64,000 nt of DNA from Candidatus Obscuribacterales bacterium (GCA_019752635.1 JAIELX010000120.1:32494-96493); one strand, 5' to 3'; numbered from the stretch's first letter, positions 11,037 through 20,054 are shown. Numbers and translations are program-made. The notes: a model not told the origin generated them from the letters alone.

Positions 11037-12182
11037 ATGAACTCGACTACCGCCGCACTTGTTCAACAGAACGTCGAAAGAGCCAAAAGTCTGCTTGAGA
11101 GCCATGACTACACCAACGCGCGTCGTGCATTGGAAGCTGCGCTCTGGAAGGCGGAGCAAATAGTTGGTGCCGGTCCTAGTGTCCTGCAAGAGCCTCTTGA
11201 GTTGCTGGGACGCTGTTGCTATGAGATGTCTCAGTATCCGCAGGCGGTGGGACACCTTAGCCGCCTGCTGGGGTTGCAGCACTCGTCCAGGGTCGAGACC
11301 GATAAAATTTTGCAGACTCTAGACCTTCTTGTCCGGTGCTACGAAATTCAGGGGCGCCTGCCGCTGGCCGAACAGACACTAAAGGATGCTGTGCAACTTT
11401 GTGTTGCGACATGGGGCGAGGGGGGCGAAAAGACAGTCAGCAAGAAGAAGCGATTGGCTAACGTGTTGATGGAGCTGCGCAAAGCTGATGAGGCTGAGGC
11501 AGTACTTTCGTCAATCAAATCAGTGACCGGCGAAGTTCGTAAGCCGGGGGGACCGCCGCCTCTGGCTCCACTGAAGAAACCTACAGGAACGTTCGCTCAG
11601 CCCCTTGTACCTGAGCGGAAGGCTTACTTGGGGCAAATGCTACGCTCCGCCGGACTAATATCATATGCGGTGCTGAGCAAGAATTTGGAGCTAGCGAAAA
11701 CAATTGGAATTCCCCTGGGGGAAGCACTCATCGCGGGCGGATTTGTTGAGAGAGCGGCTATTATTGCTGCATTGGAAGTACAGTCGATGATCCGCGCCGA
11801 TCAAATTGAAATGGACGACGGCATCAAGCTTCTTATGCGTTGTTGCCAGGAAAAGATTACCGTTGCCGAAGCAATGTCCGGCGCGGCTGACAAACAAAAA
11901 GAAGCGTCCGAGCGGTATCGGCTTGGTCGGCTGCTTGTAGTGAGCGGACATCTGACCGAAACCCAATTGTCCGATGCGCTAAGAACTTCTAGAGAAGCGG
12001 ACGTTCCTTTGGGCAAGCATTTAGTGCTTAGCGGAAGAGTCCCGCCGTTGATAGTGGCGAAGGCCCTGGAAATGCAAACAATGCTTTTTGAAGGGGCGAT
12101 CTCTGAACAGGCTGCGCTGGCAGCATTAGCTAAGGGCGACGCCGATCCGGCAGTCAGATCGACCAAAATTACCAATTATTAG
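11037..12182 (+). CDS. TPR protein with GspE/MshEN-like N-terminal-domain repeats
   Basis: A 381-residue cytoplasmic protein with no signal peptide. Residues 1-150 form helical TPR-like repeats (AKSLLESHDYTNARRALEAA, later LPLAEQTLKDAVQLC). After a Pro-rich linker (about 170-190) come two modules of the kind found at the N terminus of type II secretion and type IV pilus ATPases: YLGQMLRSAGLIS with PLGEALIAGGFV, and RLGRLLVVSGHLTETQLSDAL with PLGKHLVLSGRV. No Walker A or ATPase domain follows. The next gene starts 13 bases downstream and repeats the same module, so the two are probably one operon. A role as adaptor or signalling protein, for example binding c-di-GMP as some MshEN domains do, is speculation. 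Promoter region 10782-11036 shows no clear motif. Confidence 0.8.
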   Translation: MNSTTAALVQQNVERAKSLLESHDYTNARRALEAALWKAEQIVGAGPSVLQEPLELLGRCCYEMSQYPQAVGHLSRLLGLQHSSRVETDKILQTLDLLVRCYEIQGRLPLAEQTLKDAVQLCVATWGEGGEKTVSKKKRLANVLMELRKADEAEAVLSSIKSVTGEVRKPGGPPPLAPLKKPTGTFAQPLVPERKAYLGQMLRSAGLISYAVLSKNLELAKTIGIPLGEALIAGGFVERAAIIAALEVQSMIRADQIEMDDGIKLLMRCCQEKITVAEAMSGAADKQKEASERYRLGRLLVVSGHLTETQLSDALRTSREADVPLGKHLVLSGRVPPLIVAKALEMQTMLFEGAISEQAALAALAKGDADPAVRSTKITNY

Positions 12183-12195
12183 AGTTGGAGGAATC

Positions 12196-12768
12196 ATGCG
12201 CGAAGAGCTGCCGACATTTGGAGAGTTTCTTGTTTCCCTGGATCTGATTTCCGCCGAAGAAGCTCGCGACATGGCTCGCTTGTCCAGCAGATTGGGCATG
12301 ACTTTCGGGGAGTTAGTGCTGGGTTGCAAGCGCATAAATACCAGGCAACTTAATTTGTTGCACGAGACTCATTCGTTGCTGCTTGATGGAATTGTTGAAG
12401 AGCCGCTGGCGCGAGAACTGGCATTGGAATGCTTCAAGACTCAGTGTAGCCTTGAATCGCTTTACGCCAAGCATGATATTGCTCTCGGTAGTCCAAGATT
12501 TCGTCTCGGAGATCTTCTGGTCGCCACCGGAGTAGTTTCGCAGAAGGATATAGAGCCTCTTCTGGAGAAAAGTCAACGCAACGCTAAGCCGCTTGGACAT
12601 GCACTGATCGAAGCTAGGATCTTGTCTCCCGAAGCGGTGGCCGCGGCACTGAATTGCCAAATGGATATTCGATTCAAAGGAAAGTTGCCGTCGGATGCAA
12701 TCTCTGAGCTGAAGGTTTTGCTGAGCAACCCGGCAGAACTGGCGGAAATCAGTGCTGCTTCGTTCTAA
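12196..12768 (+). CDS. GspE/MshEN-like repeat protein, second of a pair
   Basis: 190 residues starting at ATG behind TTGGAGGAATC, a strong ribosome binding site. It contains two copies of the module seen in the preceding gene: FGEFLVSLDLISAEEARDMA with TFGELVLGCKRI near the start, and FRLGDLLVATGVVSQKDIEPL with PLGHALIEARIL near residues 100-145. There is no ATPase domain, membrane segment or signal peptide. The 13-base gap to the upstream gene suggests co-transcription and a joint function. The family resemblance is to the N-terminal domains of GspE/PilB-type ATPases; the biochemical role is unknown. Confidence 0.8.
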   Translation: MREELPTFGEFLVSLDLISAEEARDMARLSSRLGMTFGELVLGCKRINTRQLNLLHETHSLLLDGIVEEPLARELALECFKTQCSLESLYAKHDIALGSPRFRLGDLLVATGVVSQKDIEPLLEKSQRNAKPLGHALIEARILSPEAVAAALNCQMDIRFKGKLPSDAISELKVLLSNPAELAEISAASF

Positions 12769-12787
12769 GTAGATCTGAGAGCCAGTT

Positions 12788-13366
12788 TTATGGCTTCGAA
12801 GGCTTGATGGTAGCGGTAACGGACTTCTGTCCGTTGCGGAATATCCACGGCGGCACCGGGTTTGCTGTTGCCCAGAGGCCAAGTTTTGCTGATTTGGCAC
12901 TCTGGTGAAGATTCTTCAGTGTTTTGTCTGACGGGGCGTACTTGTCGCTCCACCAGGCCAACCCCTTGCGCACCAGCTCCTGATTCAGGTCTGTACCGTC
13001 ACTAAGAGTGACGTCGGCAATTACGCGCCCTCTCGGGTCCGTACCATGCGGTTTTATTGTTATGGTTTTCCCGAAACAACTGTCAACGGTAAACTTTCGA
13101 GCTTCGGAGCCGAATTCCTGTTTGAGCTCGGGGCAATCCACCCCGTAAAGAATCACCTTTTCGCTGTTTCTGTCTCGCGATACGAGAAGCGAATCGCCGT
13201 CTGTGACTGAAACTACCTGTGCTTTGTATTCTTCCGCTTGGACGGGCGCGGAAAGCAGGAGGCTCTGAAAGAAGACGACCCCGGCGAGTAAAGGGAATTT
13301 CGACGGTGTGCCCGGGGCAGGCGCTAAATGCTTGAACCGCTGATCGCGCTGACAGGGTATTCTCAT
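12788..13366 (-). CDS. Secreted staphylococcal-nuclease-like (SNase/TNase) protein
   Basis: 192 residues. A long basic N terminus precedes a hydrophobic stretch ending in APVQA, which reads as a signal peptide, so the product should be exported. The body is an SNase OB-fold: VVSVTDGDSLLV (calcium-site aspartates), LYGVDCPELKQEFG, then TDPRGRVIADV with the second catalytic Arg, and GLAWWSDKY. The position that normally holds the first catalytic Arg (VRLYGIDAPE in typical members) reads VILYGVDCPE, so that Arg appears to be Ile. The family cleaves DNA and RNA with calcium; activity here is uncertain because of that change. It is convergent with the GspE-like pair (gap about 20 bases). Start choice is moderate, as an alternative start inside the N-terminal tail is possible. 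Confidence 0.85.
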   Translation of the reverse strand: MRIPCQRDQRFKHLAPAPGTPSKFPLLAGVVFFQSLLLSAPVQAEEYKAQVVSVTDGDSLLVSRDRNSEKVILYGVDCPELKQEFGSEARKFTVDSCFGKTITIKPHGTDPRGRVIADVTLSDGTDLNQELVRKGLAWWSDKYAPSDKTLKNLHQSAKSAKLGLWATANPVPPWIFRNGQKSVTATIKPSKP

Positions 13367-13560
13367 CGATTGCTTCGCCCCCGGAGATTGAGGGCTTCAT
13401 TCTAACAAATTTGTGTCCGAAAAGTGGCTCTGTAACAGCACCAAGGCGATTCACGATTAGTTCACGAGACATTTAATTGACCGGGACCCGCGCTCTGAAG
13501 ACAATACTGTCATGGTCAGTTTGGTGCGCTGCGGGCGAACGGCGCAGGGGGAGGAAGACC

Positions 13561-13794
13561 GTGGTATGTTTTGATGTTGAAACCGAGAACACACTCTGTT
13601 TGCAACTGCGGGCGCTAATTGAAGAGTGGGGCGCGGAGCATGTGCGTCTGAGAGTTCCGCGTACGTGGAAAAGGTTTGGCGTAACCAGAACAGGCCGGGT
13701 CGTTCTGGAGTTTTCCGAGCTTGCTCGCATTGTGATAAGTGTTGTTCATCCGGAGTACCACTTGGACGTGGAGGTTGCCTGCACCCAACTGTAG
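13561..13794 (+). CDS. Small hypothetical protein
   Basis: 77 residues from GTG, placed behind GGGGAGGAAGACC. The frame is open 84 bases further upstream to a TTG, but the ribosome binding site favours this start. The sequence has an alternating hydrophobic pattern (VVCFDVETENTLCLQLRALI, then RVVLEFSELARIVISVVHPE) compatible with a small alpha/beta fold. No recognised family. It lies between the divergent nuclease gene and the patatin gene. Confidence 0.4.
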   Translation: MVCFDVETENTLCLQLRALIEEWGAEHVRLRVPRTWKRFGVTRTGRVVLEFSELARIVISVVHPEYHLDVEVACTQL

Positions 13795-13869
13795 TTTTGC
13801 TTGACAAGCGTGTAGGGCTGCGACGGAGTGGTATTATGAGGCGTCCTTGAGCCGACCACATGGAGCGCC

Positions 13870-14901
13870 ATGCGAAGCATTGGAATATTCATCAGCGTTT
13901 TGCTAACAATTCTTCTTTCTGTTCCTGCAGCTAATGCACAGAGGTTTGTCCAAACATCGGCGGCCAACGCTACCGAAGCTCAGCAACTGAAGCGCGACAT
14001 TACCGGCAAGCCGAAGATCGGTTTGGTGTTAGGTGGTGGTGGCGCTAGAGGCGCAGCGGAAGTCGGCGTTCTGAAAGTGCTTGCCAAAGAAGGCATTAAA
14101 TTTGACTACGTCGTTGGCACCAGTATCGGATCCGTAGTCGGCGGGTTCTACTGTTTGGGCGCGACTCCCGAGCAAATGGAAGAACAGTTCGAGACCGGCA
14201 AGGTCATGCGTCATTTCATGTCTGTTCCACTGCCGTTTCGCATAGTCATCGCGCCAATCACCATGATTCCTCGGCTGTTCGGCTCCAAGTCCTACGACGG
14301 ACTTTATTCGGGCACTACTTTTCGCAAGTATCTGGTCGGAAAAATGTCTGCGCATGATCAGAACATTGAAAACCTCAAACCCACATTTGCTGCGGTCTGT
14401 CTCAATGTAATCGACGGTAAACCATACATGATTCGGTCCGGCAATCTCGGATTGGCTATGGAAGCTAGTTGCGCGGTGCCGGAGCTGCGCAAGCCGATTG
14501 AGATGGACGGACAATTGTTTTGCGATGGTGGCGTGGTTTGCAATTTACCGGTGAAACAGTGCCGCCAGTTGGGCGCCGATTTCGTCATCGCTGTGAACAT
14601 AGACGAGCCATTCAAGCCTATTCCGCTGCATGATTTGACGAAAGTTGGCAGTATGGTGAAGCGGATGTTGACCTGGGAACTCCACGATATGGATGAACCT
14701 CAGGCAATGATGGCCGATGTCGATATTCACCCGGACACTACCGGAATATCATTAATTAGTACCAAGAAAAAAGATGCTAAAAGAGGCGTTATTGCTGGAG
14801 AAGAAGCCGCTAGAGCAGCGTTGCCCGAGATTCGCAAGAAGCTTGCCGAGATTGGTATTACATATAGTGCCCCGGCCGCAGCGGCAGGCAGCGCGAATTA
14901 G
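13870..14901 (+). CDS. Patatin-like phospholipase with signal peptide
   Basis: 343 residues. Residues 1-23 form a signal peptide (hydrophobic core, cleavage after NAQ or ANA). The patatin domain starts with the oxyanion loop GLVLGGGGARGAAEVG (about 51-66), the nucleophile elbow GTSIGS with Ser85, and the catalytic Asp219 in the DGG motif followed by VVCNLPV. The Ser-Asp dyad is complete. Patatins hydrolyse acyl chains from phospholipids or lipids; export suggests action in the periplasm or on the outer membrane, like the RssA/PlpD-type family. The C terminus is Ala-rich. The gene stands alone, with the next gene on the other strand. Confidence 0.9.
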   Translation: MRSIGIFISVLLTILLSVPAANAQRFVQTSAANATEAQQLKRDITGKPKIGLVLGGGGARGAAEVGVLKVLAKEGIKFDYVVGTSIGSVVGGFYCLGATPEQMEEQFETGKVMRHFMSVPLPFRIVIAPITMIPRLFGSKSYDGLYSGTTFRKYLVGKMSAHDQNIENLKPTFAAVCLNVIDGKPYMIRSGNLGLAMEASCAVPELRKPIEMDGQLFCDGGVVCNLPVKQCRQLGADFVIAVNIDEPFKPIPLHDLTKVGSMVKRMLTWELHDMDEPQAMMADVDIHPDTTGISLISTKKKDAKRGVIAGEEAARAALPEIRKKLAEIGITYSAPAAAAGSAN

Positions 14902-14918
14902 TTTTGATTAGTTGGTTG

Positions 14919-15350
14919 TTAAGACGACTGATCTTCGCAGGCTTCCAGTGCGGACATTGCGATGCTCCTCGCTCGGATTGCCGCGGCGTTCTGATTCAGG
15001 CAAGCGAAGAATCGCGTTTCAAACTCGTTTCCGTTGTCTTCCGGTTCCAGGAGCCGTCGGACTTCTACCAGTAATGGAGGTACATGATAGGCCGGCGCCG
15101 GTTTGCGCACGCTAGTCATGTCGTCTACAACAATAATCATCTTGGACAGCACGCGAAGCCAGGAAAATTCCTCGGCGCTTAGCAAGAGCTGCAGCATTTC
15201 ATTGTTGGAAACGGGACCTTTAGTTCGCTCATATTCGGCTCGTTCGGCATCTACCAGGACTTTGTGCAAGTCCAGCATTGATTGCTGAAGGTGATTCAGG
15301 TTTTTCCGCATTGTTGCCGAGACTGGAAAAGCCGATTCCTGCTGCCCCAT
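14919..15350 (-). CDS. Hypothetical helical protein
   Basis: 143 residues from ATG at 15350, chosen because AGAGGTC sits 6-7 bases upstream; an in-frame ATG lies nine codons further up. The sequence is mainly alpha-helical and charged (MRKNLNHLQQSMLDLHKVL, NEMLQLLLSAEEFSWLRVL), without signal peptide, membrane segment or known motif. Orthologues of this style are common as small cytoplasmic proteins of unknown function. It overlaps nothing and is convergent with the patatin gene. Confidence 0.65.
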   Translation of the reverse strand: MGQQESAFPVSATMRKNLNHLQQSMLDLHKVLVDAERAEYERTKGPVSNNEMLQLLLSAEEFSWLRVLSKMIIVVDDMTSVRKPAPAYHVPPLLVEVRRLLEPEDNGNEFETRFFACLNQNAAAIRARSIAMSALEACEDQSS

Positions 15351-15423
15351 TTTTGACCTCTTGTAAAGGACGAACACTTGCAGGAACTATTCAACCACAG
15401 ACAAGGACCTTCTCGATCCAAGC

Positions 15424-15618
15424 TTAGCGGTTAACAAAGAACCAAATGACCAGGCAAATGGCCACGAAGACAACGAATAGGATTGCGGATGCCCATAACA
15501 GCCATATTCGAGCAATCGTGGACAATCTCTCCTTCAAGAAATCTATTAGTTTCTTGAGAAGCATTTTGATGATGTTTTTCAGTCGCTTCATTCGCTGGTC
15601 CTTGAATTCTGCTTTCAT
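15424..15618 (-). CDS. Small single-pass membrane protein
   Basis: 64 residues from ATG at 15618. The frame runs further upstream into the EF-hand gene on the same strand, but that part is unlike protein, so the internal ATG is preferred. The N-terminal half is strongly basic and amphipathic (FKDQRMKRLKNIIKMLLKKL). It is followed by one transmembrane helix of about 22 residues (WLLWASAILFVVFVAICLVI). It looks like a small inner-membrane protein; function unknown. Confidence 0.55.
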   Translation of the reverse strand: MKAEFKDQRMKRLKNIIKMLLKKLIDFLKERLSTIARIWLLWASAILFVVFVAICLVIWFFVNR

Positions 15619-15656
15619 CTTACGTTGAAAGCGGAACCTTACGCAAGGACAGATAG

Positions 15657-16565
15657 TTAGCCGGGTCTCTTTCTGAGAGACGGGAACTCCTTTTCTTGCT
15701 TGTCGAGCCAGTGGCGCATCAGGTCGGAGGAGACATCCATCATAAACCCTGTATCGTCCCATCCGACAGCCTCAGACATGGCATTTTCCAAAAGATCATC
15801 CTTGCTGATTCCGCTGTTGTCGAATCCCCACTCGTCGTTCGAGGCGCCTTGGAGTCTTTCGTAATCAGATCGCATCTTCTCGAGCACTTTCTTGTCGTCT
15901 GAGTTTTCTGCTGCGTTGTCGATTGCTTTGCCTAGTTCAGAGGCGCTGAGAAATCCGTCCTTGTCCGTATCGGCGCTGTCGAATTTTTGCTTTCCGTAAA
16001 TCGACATATCCGATGCGTCTTCATACCGCTCGGAAAGATCGCGGAACTCTTTCAGATCTGCGCGCGTAACTCCGTTGTTTTCGTCACCGAATTCATCGTT
16101 GGAGCGTTCTTCAATTTCGTTCTGATGTTTTTGCATTAGCTCAACAGCCTTGCGATCTTCGCCTCGCAAGCACTGATCTTTCAGAGCAGTTTCGAATTCT
16201 TCTTCTGAAAGAAAGCCGTCTTTGTCGGCGTCGACGCGATCGAAATTCTTATCGGCATAATCGTTGAGGTCTTTGAGGAAATTTAGTTGTTGTCCGTGAG
16301 GCTGCGGAGGATCTTCGGGGCAGGATAGCGGTTCTGCTTCGCGTGGCTCGTTGGCGGATACAACTGAATCTCCGGTTCCGTAGATATTGCTGTCGAAATC
16401 GAGATAGCCGCTTGAGGGTTGGTTTTCTCGCGGGAGCCCTCCGAGGGCGTTCTGCCTCATGCCGTCCCACATTTGCGCTGAAAGATCACCGTGACTGCCG
16501 TCTGCTGTCCGAGCGGCGTTGTCTGTTGCCTGGTAACTCTGCAAATCGCCATGGGGCACTGCCAT
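15657..16565 (-). CDS. EF-hand calcium-binding protein
   Basis: 302 residues without signal peptide or membrane helix. Two clear EF-hand loops are visible: DADKDGFLSEEEF (about residue 115) and DTDKDGFLSASEL (about 198). Each is followed by a weaker partner loop: FGDENNGVTRADL (about 158) and FGFDNSGISKDDL-type (about 250). That gives four hands in two pairs, as in calmodulin-like proteins. The first 90 residues are low-complexity and polar. A role as calcium buffer or sensor is inferred from the loops. Two more EF-hand-like proteins lie at 23276 and 28943, so this looks like a lineage-expanded group. Confidence 0.85.
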   Translation of the reverse strand: MAVPHGDLQSYQATDNAARTADGSHGDLSAQMWDGMRQNALGGLPRENQPSSGYLDFDSNIYGTGDSVVSANEPREAEPLSCPEDPPQPHGQQLNFLKDLNDYADKNFDRVDADKDGFLSEEEFETALKDQCLRGEDRKAVELMQKHQNEIEERSNDEFGDENNGVTRADLKEFRDLSERYEDASDMSIYGKQKFDSADTDKDGFLSASELGKAIDNAAENSDDKKVLEKMRSDYERLQGASNDEWGFDNSGISKDDLLENAMSEAVGWDDTGFMMDVSSDLMRHWLDKQEKEFPSLRKRPG

Positions 16566-16944
16566 TTGTTTGTCCTCGTTGCCTGTCGAAAACGTCTACA
16601 ATCTTGCCCGGCTGAATTAGGCCGCAACCATAAATTCATTGCTAAGTCCTCGGCGTTGTAAAGAGGAATCGGCTATTGTATTTACATGACCAAGCAGATG
16701 GTTATGGACAACAACAGCAAGAAAAGAAGAACAGCGTTTGTTGTGTTGAATTCGGTGTATCCGCCGAGAATTGAGTTTCCCTGCGACATCAAATTGAATC
16801 CACGCACAACGGCATGAATCAGGCCGATTGAGCGGGAGCTGACGCAGCCTATGGACCCGGGCGGCGCTCAGTTGGTGATCGTACGCTAGCGGATGAAATG
16901 ACTAGAACGGGTCCTTGAGGCTCGAAGAAGCCTTTGGAGATCAA
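16566..16944. other. Gene-poor stretch between divergent genes
   Basis: About 380 bases between the EF-hand gene (leftward) and the SPFH gene (rightward). It must hold both promoters, but no convincing -35/-10 pair stands out. A 43-codon frame from ATG at 16686 to TGA at 16817 lacks a ribosome binding site and is probably not a gene. Confidence 0.5.
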
Positions 16945-18195
16945 ATGAAAATTGGAAAGACAGGGTTCATCGTCGGGGGTGTTTCGATCCTGTTCGTAGG
17001 GCTGGCAGTGGTGTTTCTGGACGGTGCCATCGCTACCAATGAGGCTAACTCGATCATGGTTGTGCAACTGCCGATTGTCGGCACGCTGAACTGGTATACC
17101 ACGCCCGGTACGCAAATGAGTTGGTGGGGGCGTGTCACCAGGTATCCCAAGCGAGAGCAGTTCTGGTTCTCATCGAAGAATGATCAAGGTGAGCACGCAA
17201 AAGACGAGTCGTTGCGAATTCGATTCAACGACGGTGCTGGAGCCACCATAAGTGGTTCTATCAGTTGGGAAATGCCGATGGATGTCGACCACCTGAACAA
17301 AATTCACTCTAAGTACGGCAGTCCGGAGGCGGTTACAAAACAGCTTGTTAGAACGGTACTGGAGAAGGCCGTGTACACCGCTGGACCGTTGATGAGCAGT
17401 ACCGAGTCATACGCTGAACGCAAAAACGAATTACTGGCCGACATTCAAGAGCAGATCGATCTGGGCGTGTTCGAAACAGAGACCCAGCCTCAGCGAGTCA
17501 AAGATCCAATGTCAGGGCAAGACAAAACCGTGAATATTGTTCGGGTTAAGCTGGAAGCAGGCAAGCCGAAGCACGCGGTAGAATCTCCGCTGAAAGAGTT
17601 TGGCATTTTGACCTATAACCTGTCGATGAACGACATTCACTATCCTGAGGAAGTTGAGAAGCAGATCGCTATGCAGCAGCAAGCCATCGTAGGCGTTTCG
17701 ATAGCGATCGCAGAGGCAAAAAAAGCTGAGCAGGCTGCGATTACTTCGGCTAAGCAAGGTGAGGCCGAGGCTGCAAAAGCTAAATGGGCGCAGGAAGTTG
17801 AGAAAGCCACAGCTGTAACTTCGGCTGAGAAACTGCGCGATGTGTCGGCGCTTGCTGTGGAAACTGCGCAAAACGAAAAGAAAGCTGCGATCCTTCGCGG
17901 TGAGGGTGAAGCTGCTGCGCGTAAGCTGGTAATGACGGCCGACGGCGCTCTGGACAAGAAGTTGGCGACATATGAACGGGTTAACGGGCTGTATGCAGAA
18001 GCGATCAAAGGCTATGGCGGTAGTTGGGTCCCCAGCATTGTCATGGGCGGTGGCAGTGGCGGCAGCGGCGGTGGAAATGCTGATGCTGTAGCGGGTTCGG
18101 GCGCACAACAACTCATCAGTTTGCTAAGCGCTAAGACCGCCAAGGACCTCTCTCTCGACTTGTCAGTGCCCAAGATGAGCAAGGAGGAGAAGTAG
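16945..18195 (+). CDS. SPFH/band-7 (prohibitin/flotillin-like) membrane protein
   Basis: 416 residues from ATG at 16945, chosen because TTGGAG lies 5 bases upstream; the frame extends 30 bases further. An N-terminal membrane anchor (FIVGGVSILFVGLAVVFL) is followed by the SPFH domain (about 30-230). A helical Ala/Glu/Lys-rich coiled coil comes next (AKKAEQAAITSAKQGEAEAA, about 250-340). The tail holds a Gly-rich patch (GGGSGGSGGG) before the end. SPFH proteins form large oligomeric rings that organise membrane microdomains or protect membrane proteases. No NfeD or protease partner is encoded next to it. Single gene, likely monocistronic. Confidence 0.85.
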   Translation: MKIGKTGFIVGGVSILFVGLAVVFLDGAIATNEANSIMVVQLPIVGTLNWYTTPGTQMSWWGRVTRYPKREQFWFSSKNDQGEHAKDESLRIRFNDGAGATISGSISWEMPMDVDHLNKIHSKYGSPEAVTKQLVRTVLEKAVYTAGPLMSSTESYAERKNELLADIQEQIDLGVFETETQPQRVKDPMSGQDKTVNIVRVKLEAGKPKHAVESPLKEFGILTYNLSMNDIHYPEEVEKQIAMQQQAIVGVSIAIAEAKKAEQAAITSAKQGEAEAAKAKWAQEVEKATAVTSAEKLRDVSALAVETAQNEKKAAILRGEGEAAARKLVMTADGALDKKLATYERVNGLYAEAIKGYGGSWVPSIVMGGGSGGSGGGNADAVAGSGAQQLISLLSAKTAKDLSLDLSVPKMSKEEK

Positions 18196-18254
18196 TCCTT
18201 AGACACATTGCCTGGTTAATCTGTGACTGTTAGCGCGATAATTCGCATTAAGCG

Positions 18255-20054
18255 ATGAGAGGGATTTTCGTGAAACGCGCAGTCTTCAGCAAAACAGCTT
18301 TGTGCATTTTGGCAGTGTTGATTTCCGGAGTGTTCGGTCGGGCTCAAGCCGAGACCACAACAACCACTACCACTACCGATTCGCTCTCCGGCAGTCAACC
18401 TGCTGCAATTGGAACCACAACTCAAGACAAAGAAGCTGCCAGACTATCTGCAATAGAGCATCTTGATCGAAACGAGTTTGATAAGGCCGAGCAGATTCTG
18501 CGCCACTTGCTAAAGAATGATGATGCCGATACGCAGATGGCACTTGCTGGGGCGCTCTTTCGCAAGGGGGAATTTGATCAAGCGAAGACATTGTGTGAGC
18601 AGGCGCTGAAAAGCCCGAGCGGCGAGCACTATACCAAGGCGATGATCAAGTTGGGAATCGCTGAGTGTTTGCTGAAACAGGATTCGTTGCCGCATGCACG
18701 TGCTGCATTTGAGGACGTTTTGATCAACCTGGACAAGGCCAAGGACCCAACACTCGTAGCTGGTCTGGCTCTGAAAGGTTTGGGGGCATGCAATGAGAGA
18801 GAGCGTCGCTTCGAGGATGCGGCGCGTGCTTACGAAGAAGTTGCTCGCTTGTATCGAGAATTCTTTGGACCAGATGATACCAATTATGGTTGGGCCTTGC
18901 TTCAGCTATCAACTGTTTATCGCAGTTTAGCAATGCCGGAACAGGCGAGGAACGTTTACGAAAAGAGCATTTGGATCTTTCGCGAAGCAAACTACAAGCG
19001 TTTGATGAAGGAGTTCGACAAGGAGAGCATAGACCCGGTACAACTTCGCAGTTGCCTGTTCGGCAAGGGGGACTTACCCGAATACAAGTGCGGCGACTCC
19101 TCATTACAGGGTTTGAGCAGATATCTTTCTTCAACCAATCAAAAGATGACACTGCCAAATTGCACTTGGCGTAAGCACTTCAACCAAACTGAGGCTCCGG
19201 GCTGGGTTTGGGTTGATCCTCGTATTCCCGTTAAACGGGTTCTGATTTGCGTTCATGGATTAGGGCTTCATAATAGGTCTTATGAATCATTTGCGAAGCT
19301 GATTGCTGCCGAAGGAATCATGTCTGTTTCATTTGACGTTCGCGGATTCGGTTCGAACCTTGAGTCCGACGGACGTGACACCTTGGATTTGGATGGCTGC
19401 GTCAATGATTTGAAGGCAATTGTCAATTTGCTGCGACGTGACTATCCAGAGCAGCCACTCTTCTTGTTGGGCGAGTCGATGGGAGGCGCGATTGCGCTAA
19501 AAGTGACCGCTGAATCTGAATCGAAACTCAACGGACTGATTTGTTCAGTTCCTGCAGGGGCCCGCTACAAGGCTGCTACCACCGCGCTTAAAGTTGGTTT
19601 GCACTATTTGACTGACAAAAACAAACCGATGGATATTGGTGGGCAAGTGATCGATCAGGCAACAAACGAGCCGGCATTGCGCACATCCTGGTCTGCTGAT
19701 CCTCGTGCTCGTATGCGACTGACACCGGCGGAGTTGATGCAGTTTGATTCTTTTATGGACCACACAACTACTTCTGCGCGGGCTATCAAGACGACACCGG
19801 TCATACTGTTTCAGGGGGACGATGATCGATTGGTGAAGAAAGAGGGGACTCTTCGCCTATTTGAGGAGTTAGGTACGCCAGAGAAAACTCTGGTTCTTCT
19901 CGGCAAAACAGAGCATCTCATTTTTGAGGCCGGCCAATTTAAAGATGACATCACCATCGGTGTGTTGGGATGGATGCGTTCTCATAGCAATGAACGGTCG
20001 ACGTCGACTCCGATTTCGAGTCGCTCAACTCAAATTACTTCCAGCGCCAACTGA
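18255..20054 (+). CDS. Exported TPR protein fused to an alpha/beta hydrolase (monoacylglycerol-lipase-like)
   Basis: 599 residues; the true start may be GTG at 18270, which has GAGAGG in front of it and gives a cleaner signal peptide (to about AQA). After a Thr-rich linker come TPR repeats (about 60-250: FDKAEQILRHLLKN, EFDQAKTLCEQALK, RRFEDAARAYEEV). A hydrolase domain follows from about 300: VHGLGLHNRSYESFA, FDVRGFG, nucleophile elbow GESMGG (Ser408), GDDDRLV (Asp522-524) and TEHLIFE (His554). The triad is complete. The arrangement fits a periplasmic lipase or esterase with a protein-binding module. Substrate unknown; lysophospholipid or monoacylglycerol is the family guess. Confidence 0.88.
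   Translation: MRGIFVKRAVFSKTALCILAVLISGVFGRAQAETTTTTTTTDSLSGSQPAAIGTTTQDKEAARLSAIEHLDRNEFDKAEQILRHLLKNDDADTQMALAGALFRKGEFDQAKTLCEQALKSPSGEHYTKAMIKLGIAECLLKQDSLPHARAAFEDVLINLDKAKDPTLVAGLALKGLGACNERERRFEDAARAYEEVARLYREFFGPDDTNYGWALLQLSTVYRSLAMPEQARNVYEKSIWIFREANYKRLMKEFDKESIDPVQLRSCLFGKGDLPEYKCGDSSLQGLSRYLSSTNQKMTLPNCTWRKHFNQTEAPGWVWVDPRIPVKRVLICVHGLGLHNRSYESFAKLIAAEGIMSVSFDVRGFGSNLESDGRDTLDLDGCVNDLKAIVNLLRRDYPEQPLFLLGESMGGAIALKVTAESESKLNGLICSVPAGARYKAATTALKVGLHYLTDKNKPMDIGGQVIDQATNEPALRTSWSADPRARMRLTPAELMQFDSFMDHTTTSARAIKTTPVILFQGDDDRLVKKEGTLRLFEELGTPEKTLVLLGKTEHLIFEAGQFKDDITIGVLGWMRSHSNERSTSTPISSRSTQITSSAN

Noticed and set aside
13801..13837. TTGACA and TATTAT boxes before the patatin gene
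   Set aside because: The spacing is about 25 bases, too long for a sigma70 promoter.
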